Source: Pseudevernia furfuracea
Taxonomy: Eukaryota > Ascomycota > Lecanoromycetes > Lecanorales > Parmeliaceae
Direction of reading: 5' to 3'
Length of the DNA: 64,000 bases
Assembly: GCA_022315425.1 (NCBI GenBank)
Contig: JAIUPT010000041.1
Coordinates: 2,441,865 to 2,505,864 of the forward strand
The position numbers and the translations under genes were made by a program. Position 1 is the first letter of the stretch. Every line of letters begins with the position of its first letter. The notes below the pieces were generated by a model that was given only the letters and a program-made list of their open reading frames with translations, did no database searches and was not told the DNA's origin. This document shows, one piece after another, positions 23,900 to 36,370 of the stretch.

Positions 23900-25607
23900 T
23901 TAGATCGAGCAATAACTTTAAACGCTCGTATAATTATTTGAAAGTAAAATTAAAACTAACGACGCAGTTATCACTCGTTCGATAACTTAAAGAAATAAAA
24001 GTCGAAATTATTCGATTATGATCTTATTACGAAAAATTAATAACGTTAATAAAGTAACTCTATCTGTCTCGAAGAAAAATCATAATCATATATAATAAAT
24101 AGAGCTCTAAATTCGTTTTCACTTAGAAGAAAAATAAAATGTCTTAAAATGTCTTAAAATATAAAGTGAATTCTCGTTTATTTAGAATTATAATTATTAA
24201 AAAGTTTTATAAAATTCTATTTAAATCTCTTCACTCTGAATAAGAAGTATTATAAGATCGCGATTAAATTAAATTTAGAGCTGATACGAGCTTCGTAATG
24301 AGCGAAGATGTTATACGAATTTCGATATTTCGAACGTAGACTTTCATTTTTAATGTATTTAATTCTTCGACGTATTGTTTTTATTATAACGTGTCTTTAT
24401 AATATCTACTATTAGCTTTAATATCGTAATTTAAATTCTCTCGTTTCTTCTTAAAATAATAATAAATTCGATAATTTTTTCTTATTATATATCGCATAAA
24501 ATCTATATTATTTGTCTATTAAGATATATTTTCGAAAAAAGTTATAGCGAAAAATTAGACTGTCTTTATATATTCGTTAATATCTAAATTCACTTCGTTA
24601 TTTAATCTTTGAATCGATTTATAAAAGACTTTCATAATCTTCTTTATCTTTATCTTATAAGAACTTAATAATAAAATAAAGATATTCGTAAGCTTTCTTC
24701 ACTCTTAATAGTCTAAATAAACGAGAATTAAATAAAACGCTTTAAAAGCACGATATATATTTCGATATATATCGAAATTATTAATAAATAAAAAATAAGA
24801 GATAGATATATGAGACTAAGTCGTAAATATCTAAAGTCTTTTATAATCAAAATAAATTAATTTCAACTCTGCTCGAGTCTGCTATAATTCTCAAAAAGAT
24901 TTTATAATAAACGATTAAAGATTAATAGCTTTACGTATATATTTCGCATTGTTAAAATAATTAAACTTATTCATCTTATCAAATTCAAGATAAATAATAA
25001 CGTATCGATTAATATTATTCGATAGTTGTTCGAGAAGAATATTCTTTAAAAGAAAAAGCTCTTATTTATCGTCTAGATTCAATTTAAATTATTTTAATAT
25101 AAATTAACGTCGTATAATTGTCTAAAGTGTGATTATTATATTATTTAAATAATATATATCTATACGATAATCTCGTTTTATGAACGTTACTCGATTATAA
25201 TTATATAATATTATATAAAGATAAAGAGTGTCTTTTAAAATGATTAAATTCTTAGCTCTAATATAATAGATATTATTAAAAGTTGTTCTTATCGAGAATT
25301 CTTATGCTTACGATTATTATAGCTTTAAAGATTTATTTATATATTACGTTATATCAAAATGTATCTTTTATCGTAAAAATGTAATTAAAGAGTAATTTTA
25401 ATTAGATTAAGAGAATCATATTAATAATGTTACGTCGTTCGCTTAATTTTTTAACTTTCTTCTTTTTATTCTTACGATAATAACGATTATTTCTCGACTA
25501 TAATTATCAAAGACTTTCGTATTAGTCGTAATAGTGATATATGTCGTCGAATCTAACGCTTAAAAATATTTAATTTCTTTGATAAAGTCTTTATAGAATT
25601 TAATTCT
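23900..25607. other. AT-rich stretch with no supported gene
   Basis: Strongly AT-biased, no long frames, stops in all frames. Probably RIP-degraded transposon sequence, but I could not identify a family. Confidence 0.4.
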
Positions 25608-25621
25608 CTCTTAATATTCTT

Positions 25622-26978
25622 GATTTGATTTGATTTTTATACTCGTTTCTATCTAAACTACGAAAGGTAATTACGGGCTACTTCGTAGACAATGATTTTC
25701 TGCATCATTGTATGCGTAAGAGAAATCTTTGAGTGTCGTCGTCTAACGTACGTGTCACTTAGAATAAAAACTCTTACTTTCTGCTCAGGCGCACGCTGCA
25801 TATCACACTGAGTACTGTGACATTTAAATCTTGACTGATTGTACGATAAGGACGTTGTCTGCTTCTCGAATTGATCAAAAAGTCTGATCTGACTGCGTGA
25901 TACACTGAATCACGACGTTGCGCGACGGGGTCGCGATTGATATAGTTGTGACGACTACACTATATAGAGAAAAGACGGTGTTGAGATGATATGACTACGA
26001 CTCACTTCGTAGTTAGTCTGATATCACTAATCTCGGTGGACGAGGTCGATCTTAGTGATGATATAAGTTATTCGAGAGACTCGAGGGCTTACGCTTCTAT
26101 ATTTGCGTTCAATTATCGAATAAAAAGATCGATAATTGCAGTTGACGTTAGATCTTAGAGCGAGATCTAACGAGAGAGATAGAATATCGAGATAAAGAAT
26201 ATCGATTACGTATCGTTGCTGCTTCGACAGTTGACGTTGTTAACTTAAATTATTAACTCGAGCGAGAGTGAGAAATTCTCGTATTCACGCGTTCGCCTGA
26301 AGTCTTGACGCGATCTCGCGTTATGAAAACTCTACTCAGAGAAGACAAGGTTCTGAGAAGAGAGTTCGACGCGCGATTGATCGATTTTTATATAGTATTG
26401 CTATTCGTTAAGCACGTAGAGCTAATTCTAGAGAGTGAATTCTATAATGAATATGTCGAGAAGACTCTATAGAAGAGTAGATGTTATCGTTGAGAATAGA
26501 GCGCGATAGACGTACGAACGCACGCGACAGCGAGAGCGAGAGTTGAGTATCTTCTTGATATGAGCATAATCTAAACTATTTCGACTTTGTTTTTCGTTAT
26601 TTTCGTTGCGTTATATTCTCGAAGCGAGCATCGTGAAAGAGAAGATAAATATCTATAATTTCTTCGATCATATCGAAGTCACACGCTCTCGCGCAGCTGA
26701 TGTGAAGTGATTAGCTATTAATATGCCTTTTATCTCTAGTCACTCGACACTTCTTAGACGCAAAGTGAGCGCGTTACTGCGAGATTTGTTTTCGTTCGTT
26801 CGTTGCTGCTGTTGTTACTACTGATCTCGCTCGCGTCGCGTCGTCGCATCGTCGCACCGTTTTCACCTCTCTGAGATCACTTGACTCTACTACACACTGC
26901 AAGCAACGCTGGACCGTTGTTTATAGCGATAGCAGGTTCGTAGCCGGCAGCACGTACAGCTGGATCTCGTTGCCAGCC
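25622..26978 (-). mobile_element. 1.36-kb non-autonomous LINE-tailed element
   Basis: Flanked by a 14-bp target duplication CTCTTAATATTCTT (25608-25621 and 26979-26992). On the minus strand it ends in an (AAATC)n tail, and the terminal 60-70 bp resemble the 3' end of the full LINE at 42320 (shared CTACGAA, GTAATTACGG and GGCTACT-type segments). It contains no frame over 60 codons and no reverse transcriptase, yet its GC content is higher than its surroundings. The GC-rich start (minus AGGGCTGGCAACGAGATCC) is adjacent to the target duplication, so it looks like a full-length short element mobilised in trans by a LINE. Confidence 0.7.
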
Positions 26979-26992
26979 CTCTTAATATTCTT

Positions 26993-27734
26993 ATTTATCG
27001 TATTTATATTTATATAATTTATCAAAGACTTCTACGACTATAATATCTCTCTTAGACGTACGTAATTAATTCTTAAATAGTTAGACTTTTTATATTATAG
27101 TCTCAGCGTTAAATATAAAAAAAAAAAAAAGATATTCTTATCGCTTCTTTATAATATAATTTCGTAAAAGAGATTTAACAAAGATATCAATAAAGAGAAG
27201 AATTATGCTCGCTAAAATAAGAATAATAACGATATTCGTTTTAAGATGTTATACGACTTCGAAAACGAATCTTATAACTCGTTATTCTTATTATCGTTAA
27301 AGATGTTAAGATCTTTAAGAAGCTAAGAGAGAGTGAGTGATCGAGATTCTTAAATAATTTTATTAACTTGTATTATAGACTATAAAATAATTAATACTTG
27401 TTAAGTTCTATATTAGAGAATCAAATATAATAAACAAATTCTCGTTTTCATCGTTTATATTCGCATCTCAATCACTACTCGCATTATCGTTATCATTTAT
27501 ATTTTTTAAATTTTCGTTAATGTTTATTATTATATTTTCATGATCTTACTTATGCTATAATAAAATCATACTCATATCGTCGTTATTCATATTAAATATC
27601 TCTTTATTATAAACTTTATCTATCTCGTTATCAGAGACTACGATTAAATTAGTCTCATTACGAAAGTCTTTAATAAACTATTTAAAGATATCTTCGTTAT
27701 ACTGTAGATTCTTAATAAGATACTCAAATTTGAT
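26993..27734. other. AT-rich stretch, no gene seen
   Basis: RIP-like composition with no recognisable domain. Confidence 0.4.
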
Positions 27735-27739
27735 AATAT

Positions 27740-27915
27740 ATTTAAAAAGGATTCCGTCGAGAGAGTCTATAGCAGGTCTCTCGAAAAGGATTTCGTCAGA
27801 GAAGCCTTCAGCAGACCCTTCGAAAAGAATTTCGTTAGAGAAGTCTTTAACAGGCCGCCCGAAATGAAGCTCGTTGAAGAAGCCTTCAGCGAGTCGCTTA
27901 AAAGCATATATATTA
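27740..27915 (-). repeat. degenerate tandem repeat, about 48-51 bp unit
   Basis: Three to four units around CTCTCGAAAAGGATTTCGTC and GAGAAGCCTTCAGCAGAC. In the minus frame 27956-27678 it encodes a repeating F-x-x-E-I-L-F-x-x-P/S pattern. It is a small GC-richer island inside AT-rich sequence. Confidence 0.6.
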
Positions 27916-28779
27916 AAAAAGCCTTTTACAGCAAAATCATTATAAGAAGTTCTCAAAGATAACGAAGATTAATTATCGTTTTAATTAATATTCTAGCTGA
28001 ATATGCGTAACTAATTTATTTTGCGAGATTAAGTTATCATTTTTTATAAAAGAATATTAAATAGACTTGATAAGAATAAAATTACTAAAAAGTTACAGCT
28101 AAACGTAAATCTTGACGTATCTAATCAGATACGAAAATTTATCAAATTATTTTTGAATTCTCTTTTATATTATTAATCAAAAAATCTAAAGAAGTAGATA
28201 TGTTAAAAAGTATATTAAAAGAACTAAATAAGTCACTAACACTTATTATTATAATAATCGTTAATGCGCATTATATTTTTAATTTGAGAATCCGACTAGT
28301 AAAAACTTGTTTAAGACTTTAAAATTGAGCTTATATTCTTATAGCTGTTATATATATAATAATAATTTAATAAACAATCTACATCGAAGTTATTAATTCT
28401 TCTTTTAAAGATTATTAAAGTACTTTAGTCTTCGCATCACGAAGAGATATAAATTATCGCTATTATAAATAAAGAAAATACGTATATCTCTATTAAAGGC
28501 TCAGACTTTTATCTTTACTTTTTTTTACTTTTATTTGTTATAGACTTCTATATATTATTTATTAAGAATTAATCTAAAGCTTTTTATAATATTTATATAA
28601 CGTATTTAAAGAATAACTTCTTCTTTCTTTTTCTTCAATAAGATGAACTTAAATATATCTTATACGACGAGAATATATAATTTATCTCTTAATTCTTATA
28701 TAATATTTTCGTATTTCATCATCTTATTCTTTTTAAATATTTAATTATTCAAGTTCACTATAAAATCGTTTATGTTATT

Positions 28780-29260
28780 GACTTCGATAAAGATATGTTT
28801 ATTTAGCTCTATTATAATCTAAGACACGATTTTCTCGATATTATATTAAATAAAGATTTAATTAAAACTCTCGATTACGTAATATTTATATAATTAGATC
28901 ATTAAACTAGAATTTCTCACACGTATCGTACGACTTAAAGGTTATACTTATATCTCTAAGTTATAAGCGCTCTTTATTATATAAATTCTTTAACACTTTT
29001 GTTATAGATTTAAATCTATCGAGTTTATAACGTACGTGATGATGAATATAAGAGCTTTATTATCGTGTTTAATAAATATTATAATAATAATATCTCTCTT
29101 CTTCTGTGTTTAATAAGCGTCAAGTATAACGTAATTTATATTTAATAGTGAAAAGATAACAAATAAAAGAATCTTGATCGTCAATAATTAATAAAAGATT
29201 AAGACTTTCTTTTAATCTCTTATCATCTAGAAGAAAATCAATAAAAGACTATAAGACTAT
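28780..29260 (+). pseudogene. Gypsy-type integrase remnant
   Basis: Heavily decayed. Plus-strand frames read fragments resembling the Ty3/Gypsy integrase: a FFNTFVIDLNLSS piece (28985-29030; compare PFxTxxIDF in the family), then EYKSFIIVFNKY and ISLLLC (compare the xxLLxVTDKFSKRxxLxPG block), then SIIN near 29190 (compare the IISDR block). The alignment is by eye, across frameshifts and stops. Confidence 0.4.
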
Positions 29261-29364
29261 TATAAGAGACTATTATAAGAGACTATTATAAAAAGACTAC
29301 TATAACAAACTATTATAAAGACTTTGTCGCACACTCGTAATAATAAAAAAGAAATGTATTTAAC

Positions 29365-29396
29365 TACGTACATTGCGCAGAAGCGCACGTACTTTT
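29365..29396. repeat. GC-rich imperfect hairpin in AT-rich sequence
   Basis: GTACATTGCGC and GCGCACGTAC flank a 4-base loop (AGAA). It may lie in an LTR of the neighbouring Gypsy remnant; not resolved. Confidence 0.4.
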
Positions 29397-30106
29397 AATA
29401 TATCTTTTAATAATGTTTATAATAACGACGCTGAGTCGTTAAAATCAAAATATCGATTTTATAATCTCTGAAATTAATCGAAAAAGAAGTCTTTCTAATC
29501 AAACGTGATCTTTATATTAATCGCTTTAAAATCAATTATCTTATCGAATTTTAATAGCGTGATTCAAATTATTAACATTAATAATTTGCGTTATGTGATA
29601 AGCGATTATTTGAATTTCTTATATACTTTTATTAAGAATAACAGCTTTTCTATAAGCTCGTTCTCTTTCGTATTATATTACTTTTGCTCTTTGTCGTTAA
29701 AGAAATAACTAATAATAATAGTCTTTACACGTGATAATAAGTCTATAATTTTAATATTAGTGCGAAAAGAAATACGACTTTGCGAAGTTCGACGAATAAT
29801 TAATTACTTTTACATTTTAATTAAGCGAATTTCTTACTATTCTGTCTCTCTATAAAGATTTTAGTCGATCGAAAGAAAGTCGTATTATTGATGTCTCTAC
29901 GGTCGTATAATAGTTATATAATCGTCGTATAACGGTTGATTAATAGTTATATAATAGTTATATAATCGTTAAAAAGACGTTAAAAAGTCTTAAATCCTTT
30001 CCTAAAACTATAAAATCGTTATATAACTATATTAGTCTTTCGCCCGTTAAATAACCGTTTTGATTATTTCACCGCTATTCAACTATCAATATTATAAATA
30101 GTTATA

Positions 30107-30625
30107 TGGCTGCATGACTGCGTGGCTACATGGCTACAATGCTGTGCAATGGCTGCAATGGCTGCAATGGCTGCAATGGCTGCAATGGCTGCGCAGTGAC
30201 TGCAATGGCTGAGATGTCTCCATGGCTGCAGTGACTGTAATGGCTGCAATGACTACAATGACTGCATGACGGCATGGCGGCATGGCTGCAGTGACTGAGA
30301 TGTCTCCATGTCTCCATGGCTCCATGGCTGCAGTGACTGCAATGGCTGAGATGTCTTCATGGCTACATGGCTGCAGTGACTGAGATGTCTTCATGTCTTC
30401 ATGGCTGCATGGCTGCAATGGCTGCAGTGACTGCAATGACTGCATAACGACATGGCGGCATGGCGGCATGGCTGCAGTGACTGAGATGTTTCCATGTTTC
30501 CATGTTTTCATGGCTTCATGGCTGCAGTGATTGCATGACGACATGACGACATGACTGTAATGGCTGAGATGTCTTTATGACTGCAATGACTGTAATGACT
30601 GCAATGACTGCATGACTGCTGTGAG
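30107..30625 (+). repeat. CTGCAATGG minisatellite
   Basis: Roughly 500 bp of tandem 9-mers and related 12-mers (CTGCAATGG, CTGCAGTGACTGAGATGTCT, CATGGCGG). Near-symmetric unit structure leaves several frames open, so predicted Ser-His-Cys or Leu-Gln-Pro repeat proteins are artefacts. Confidence 0.9.
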
Positions 30626-30859
30626 ACTTAATTTTTTTTTTAAGTATAGCTAGCACCTTTCTAAATAACGAAGAAGGCTAAAAAAGTTGAGAGATCGTTA
30701 TACAATAGTTATAAAATCTTATTAACGTGTGATAGATTATACAACCAGCTAAGAACGAGTATTTAATCGTTAAATAACGGTTGTAAAGTCAAAACGGTCG
30801 TACGTCTATTATACTACAGTATAATGATAGTTGTTTCTCTTAGCGAACGGCTCAGACAG
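30107..30859 (-). mobile_element. partial copy of the minisatellite-bearing TA element (second copy)
   Basis: Opposite orientation to the copy at 36371. Shares the minisatellite, the following 60 bp (compare 30626-30680 with the reverse complement of 36574-36640: AGTATAG, GCACCTT, CTAAATAACGAAGAAG), and a terminus AGACAG-TA at 30854-30861 that matches the CTGTCC terminus of the other copy after transition. The left terminus could not be found. Confidence 0.55.
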
Positions 30860-30861
30860 TA

Positions 30862-31168
30862 TTCAATAGAATTAATACGATATATAAGAATTTAGTCTTT
30901 AATAGCGCGTTTAATAAGTTATAATTTGATTGTTAAATAGTTATTCGATAAAAGAAAAGAATTAAAATCTTATTTAAATTATATTTTCGCAAGTAAAGCA
31001 TCTAGTTATTAATCTCTTATATTATATAACTCAATAAAAGACATATAGTCAAATCAATTATTAATATTATTAAAAATAAGAGTAACGCTAATCATGATAT
31101 AGCGCGTAACTCTCTGTTATTATATTATTATAAAGACATCAACTACAAATAACTTTAAAAGATAATAT
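30862..31168. other. AT-rich stretch, no gene seen
   Basis: Lies between the second TA-element copy and the target duplication of element E. Nothing recognisable. Confidence 0.4.
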
Positions 31169-31300
31169 TGTTAAAATATAGGTATGTGGAACACCTGATT
31201 GAGTTGTGTAACTAGTACAGTAGATCGCTACATACAAAATCCACCAAGTCTGAACGCCGGGTTGGTACCGTGAAAAGTCACCTCGGCTAGAATTTTGACA
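31169..31300 (-). repeat. 3' LTR of element E
   Basis: 132 bp, minus TGTCAAAATTC...TTTTAACA. It is the less mutated of the two: at all 8 differing sites it has G or C where the partner has A or T. Confidence 0.9.
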
Positions 31301-31499
31301 CTCCCACACGATCGCTGTACTTCTAGAAGGTCTTCGCAACCAGAGTCTAGTTGCCTAATCAAGTTAGGCCGGCCTCAATCCAGCCCTATCAAAACGTCGC
31401 ACATCACTCCCACAGAGTGGTCATTCGTCAAAGTCTCAAATCAATTGCCTCACGAAACACCTCAAATTTGTCCCGCGTCAGCGCCTTGGTCAGTTCGTC

Positions 31500-34400
31500 A
31501 GCCACCTGTTTATCAGTGAGGGTATACTCAAAAGTCACGATCTTGTCAGCAACCTTCTCTCTACAGAAGTGATTGCCGATCTCAATATGCTTAATGCGAT
31601 CATGAGATCGAGAATCCTTGATTAGTGCAATTGCGCTCTGATTGTCGTCGTAGATAATGATCGTTTTTAGAGCATTGCTGTTGAGTTACAGTGACGTTAG
31701 AAGACTTCGTAGTCAAATTGCTTTCTTAATAACCTATGTTTGCTCGATATACTCTGCTTCACAAGTCGAAAGGGCGACGATAGTCTGTCGTTTAAAAGAT
31801 CAACTAATAACAGCGCTTTCGACGTTAAACACGTAATCTAAGATAGAGCGACGCGTAGCTGTATCGTCAGCCCAGTTAGAATTAATATAATCGATCAAGC
31901 TTAAGAGAGTCTCTTGAAACGTCAGTTGAAAATTGAGTGTTTCTTTCAAGTACTAAAAGATTCGTTTCATCGCATCTTAATATCGTTTAGTCGAATTATG
32001 TGCGTAGCGACTGATAACAGATATAGTATAAATAAGATCGAGACGAGTTTTTAACATAATATACATCAGCGATTCAATAGCGAATTAATAACGCAATTTG
32101 TTCTTAGACGTAGCTTCGTACTCATTCTCTGCGAGTTTCAATTTGATTATTATTTTTATTGAAGTGACTACTGACTTTGCGTCTCATATGTCGTTGTCTC
32201 GAAGCACTCGTTCAACGTATTCAGCTTGCCCTAGACGAATAGTCTTATTAATACGATCACGAGTGACAGTCATCTCTAGATAATAAGCATAGGGTCTCAA
32301 GTCGATTATGTGAAATTTGACGTTGAGAGCATCTTTGATTCTTTGAATATCTGCACGATTAGAATTAGTGATTAAAACATTATCAACATAAAGCGCAATG
32401 ATGATATCTGTTTGAGAGTCGATGAACACACTATAGTTAGCATCGATGAGAGTGAAGTCTTATTCTTTCATGAATTCGACGAAGATGTTATATCAAACTC
32501 GAGATGATTGTTTCAAATCATATAAGACAAGTATAGACTCACGAATTAAATTCGTGATACGATATTAAAATTAATTTAAATTAACTTAAGACTTAAGTCG
32601 TAAAAAAAAGAAAAAACTCTTTAAGAAAATATTAAATTTGATTAATATTTTAAATAGCTTTTTTTCTGCTTTTTTTCTGCCTTTTTTTTTTTTTAAGATT
32701 ATTATAATACGATTTACGATTTAATTTAATTAATTAATTAATTTTTTTTTTTTTTTTTTTTTTTGACGCAGCTCGGATTCGAATCCTACAATTTACAAAT
32801 TTACAAATTTAATCGTTTTATCATTTTATCACTACATGGAAAAATTTCGCTACTAAAATCTAGTTCGTCAACGCTAAAAACCTTCAACTTACAATTTATT
32901 AATAACTATAAGACCGATTTCAAAAACTCTTGGTTCTCTGAATAGCGCAAATAAGTCTTCACAATTTAAAAAAAAAATCTCAAAAAAGTAATAGAAAAGT
33001 AAAAAGTTATTCAAAATATAAGACTTGTACGCACAAATTTTTTCGAGGCCGCGCATTCGCCAAGAAGTAAGCGATCGGGCAGCGATATTTGAATTCTACT
33101 TTACTTTATCAATAATAGACCAAATTTAATAATTTTTGCAGCGTTGGAATGCGCAAGTTGAGTTCTATAATTGATGAAAGTTTGAAGATATCATACGTGA
33201 AGGGAATAGAGTGTCTGAAGTTGCAAAAAGGTGACACCCATTTTTTTGATGAGGGCGCTCGGAAGGCCTAAAAGACGCTATACGGGCGCTAACCGAAGGA
33301 GGAAATCAGATAGAATTTATCATTGACTGCACATACAAATTTAAGGTATTTTAGCTCAGCCCTACCTTATGGTATTATATATACTGATCTTGTTTAGCTT
33401 GCAGACCTTATTTGAGTATTTCTAAGACTTGAAGTTAGTGAGTTAATATATATAGATTAGTTCCTTCACTGCATTATATAAGAAGACGATTTTCATATTT
33501 ATTTGCTTTAGATCTCAGTTCAAGGCCGCTGCGAGGGCAAACAGAGCTTTATAACTCATAAGTTTCACTACTAAGACGAATATCTCGTTATAGTCTAGTT
33601 CTTCACGTTGAGAGCATTCAAGAATCACTCAGCGTGCTTTGTAACGAGTGATTTCCCCTTTTGATTCTCGCTTCAAGATGAACACCCATTTATCTTTTAA
33701 TAATTTACGATCTTTGAGACAGTCGACGAGTTCTCAAGTTCTATTCTTCATTAAGAAGTCAATCTCGTTCTCGATTGCGTCTTTTCACTCTTCGCTGTTA
33801 GGATTATTATCTGCGATTGTCTCTTCGTAATTCTTTGACTTATAAGATTCTCGAGCAATGAAGACAAGAAGTGCAATTGAGTCTAATAATAAATCGCGAT
33901 CTAATAGATACGAGTAATTTCGTAACGAGGTCGCAGAAGCATTATCTTCGTCTATTAAAATTTCGAATAAAGGGATTAAGAACGACGTTATCATCGCTAA
34001 CGTTAAGACGGATAATGAATGTGATATCGAGTTTTCTAAGACTACTGACGGCGTTGATTTTGAAGTTATGTTATTATCAACTACGATCGTAGTGAGTTCA
34101 GATTCTTTCGTAGATTGAGATGACGATTCGATCGACACTAATGTTTTCTTCACTGTGATAGAATCTAAGAATTTTTTAACACGTAAAAAGTGAGAAGAGA
34201 TCTTATCTCAGATTACTTTAAAGATGCGATAGATTCTGTTATCGTCAAGAAGCATCTTATAAATATAATCGTTTTCGTAATCGATAAGTCGTGCAGAAGC
34301 ATTAGTAATAGTGCGACTTTAATCTTTTATTTAATTAGTGTGAGATTTTCGAGTAATATATCACTTATAAGATTCAAGAGAGCGAAGATGTTTGAGATTT

Positions 34401-36368
34401 GACTTATATTCGATTTCTGCTTCGTAAGAAGTCAGCGTTCGAGTCTAAGTGAGTCGTCGATTACGTAAATAATTGATCGCGAGTATTAATTGTGATTAAT
34501 AGCGTATAGATAATTTAATGTCTTTCATTATCGTGAATACGCAGTTCTTCAAGTCTTGATTTAGTCGCTTAAAGAATTTATTTTGTTAAGAATTGTCGAG
34601 CATAGTTAACTCTTATAGAATATTATTCTTATCGCGAAAACGATTAAAGACGTGATTACTATACTCGTCTTCTCAGTTAGTGCGAAGTCTACGATATCGA
34701 AATTTATCTCGTTTATTACGTATCAAAAAACGGCGAAAGATCGAAAAGATCTCGCCTTTGAAACGTAATAGTTCGACTTCGAAACGTTTAGTGAAATCGT
34801 CGAGAAAGATAATGAAATATCTGAAATCATCTTTGATTTCTTTTATGATATCAATATCGCTGTGAATTAGATCAAGAGAACGCCTGTCAGGGCGAATATA
34901 AGAGATATGCTTGACTTACTGAATTTTCTTGATGATATAGAACACGCAAGACGTCTTATTACTTACATCTTTGCTCAGATCGATTTTATAGTACGAAAGC
35001 TACTTCACGTCGTCAGCGTGACTCAAGCAGCGATAATAATAAGTCAGGGTTTCGAGATTTGACTTACGTTTTTGTCTCTTTCGAGATGTGAAGTTCTCGA
35101 AGTTAAAGCTAGTGCTATTACGCGACGTGTCAAAGTTAAACTCGAAATCACAGCTTGTAACGAAGCTAATAATAATGTCAAACTCGTATATAACACTTCG
35201 AAGACGCTTTGCTGATGTAGACGAAATAATTAATTCGTTAATTGAATTAACAGTTGAATTAACAATCATGATCTGTCTAGATATAAATATTAATCAGAGC
35301 TTTCGAACTTGCTTTGATACGAGAACGATCATTAAAGATATCGTCTTTAATTGTTAATAATTCTCTCACATATTAAAGCGAAAGATATCGTTATTAATTA
35401 GTCAGATAGTAATGTCTCGACGATTTATTTTGATATTATTTCTCACAATTTTAATAAAACAGTTCGAACGCATCAGCTTACTCTGAAATATTAAGTTCAT
35501 TGATAGTTCAGAAACATGAAGAACATCGTCGAGAATAAGTCTAATGCACTTGTTATTCACGTTAATTCTAAGCTCAATTTTATCTTTATTAATAGAGATA
35601 AGAGAATCGATTACTTCTGCAATAAAACGACAATTATTCGTCGATATGAATAGACGATATGTCTTAAAGACTAATCGATTAAAAGTAATATAAACAGAGC
35701 AGCAGAAGTCGAGTCTTCATCGTTTCGACATAATATCGACGATAGCGATCATAATATAATCGTTCTCTGAAAGAGAGACGTAGTATTCTGAATCGTCTCG
35801 TCGCACAGCAGTGAAGCACTTATCAATCTTAAAGTTTTCGTCGAAGTGTGCTTCTTCTGAGTTATAATATACTAAATTAACATCACGATCATCACGGGAC
35901 TTTCGCTTCTTATTTCGATCGTTTCGATCTTGATCTCGATCGTATCGTCCCTTTCTATCGCGATTGTCCCTCTCGTGATCGTTATAATCGTTACGATCAC
36001 GACTACGACTGCGTCTGCGTCTGTCTGAGTTATCAGACTAAGTATTATTCTTCGAGTTACACTCATAATGAATGTGATAAATCTTCTAACAGTGTTGATA
36101 GAACTTCACGAGACGTCGAAGATACACGACGTCTGACCCTTCGACAGCCCTCGATTGCGATCTTTGCGTCGTCTGATTCGTCGTATTCGTGACTGCGTAT
36201 GCTTCAGATCAAATAACAATCAGTTTAAGAATTGACTCTATTCGACTAATAGACGAATTAATCACTGTTTGAATAAATCGCTGAGTGACGTATTTCAGCG
36301 TGAAGACGAACTTTTCGACTACATTAATTGTATCGTGAATCTAAATATAATATAAAAAGTAATTCTCA
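31500..36368 (-). pseudogene. integrase, RT, RNase H and 3' gag half of element E
   Basis: Minus-strand order: Arg/Asp/Lys-rich gag tail (about 36000-35880), protease/integrase-proximal segment with VLHVSELSMNL (about 35500), integrase region (35380-33900), RT (33880-33389 and 32528-32050) and RNase H (about 31980-31520, with SFKRQTIVALSTCEAEY). The RT catalytic motif reads YVDN, a dead variant. Trp positions in SW-SFKRQ, RVWY and ARWVI are TGA. An 860-bp insertion (32529-33388) splits the RT. Confidence 0.75.
32529..33388. mobile_element. 860-bp insertion of unknown class in the RT of element E
   Basis: Excising this interval exactly restores a Copia RT reading (KLNK followed by VLYDLKQ) in frame, so the borders are well defined, but there is no target duplication. 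The interior has long poly-T runs (for example 32742-32764), a 19-bp palindrome TCACGAATTAAATTCGTGA near 32540, a GGATTCGAATCC palindrome at about 32774 and a GC-richer segment (33225-33320). No frame of interest. The ends share only AGTATA in inverted orientation. Confidence 0.6.
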
Positions 36369-36370
36369 TA

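Noticed and set aside
26940..26978. Pol III A/B boxes at the 5' end of the LINE-tailed element
   Set aside because: Partial matches only (GGTTCGTAGCC on the opposite strand to the tail); spacing and orientation do not fit a tRNA-derived head.
32764..32790. tRNA-type B box (GGATTCGAATCC) suggesting a SINE in the 860-bp insertion
   Set aside because: The match is a perfect palindrome, no convincing A box at the right distance was found, and no target duplication is present.
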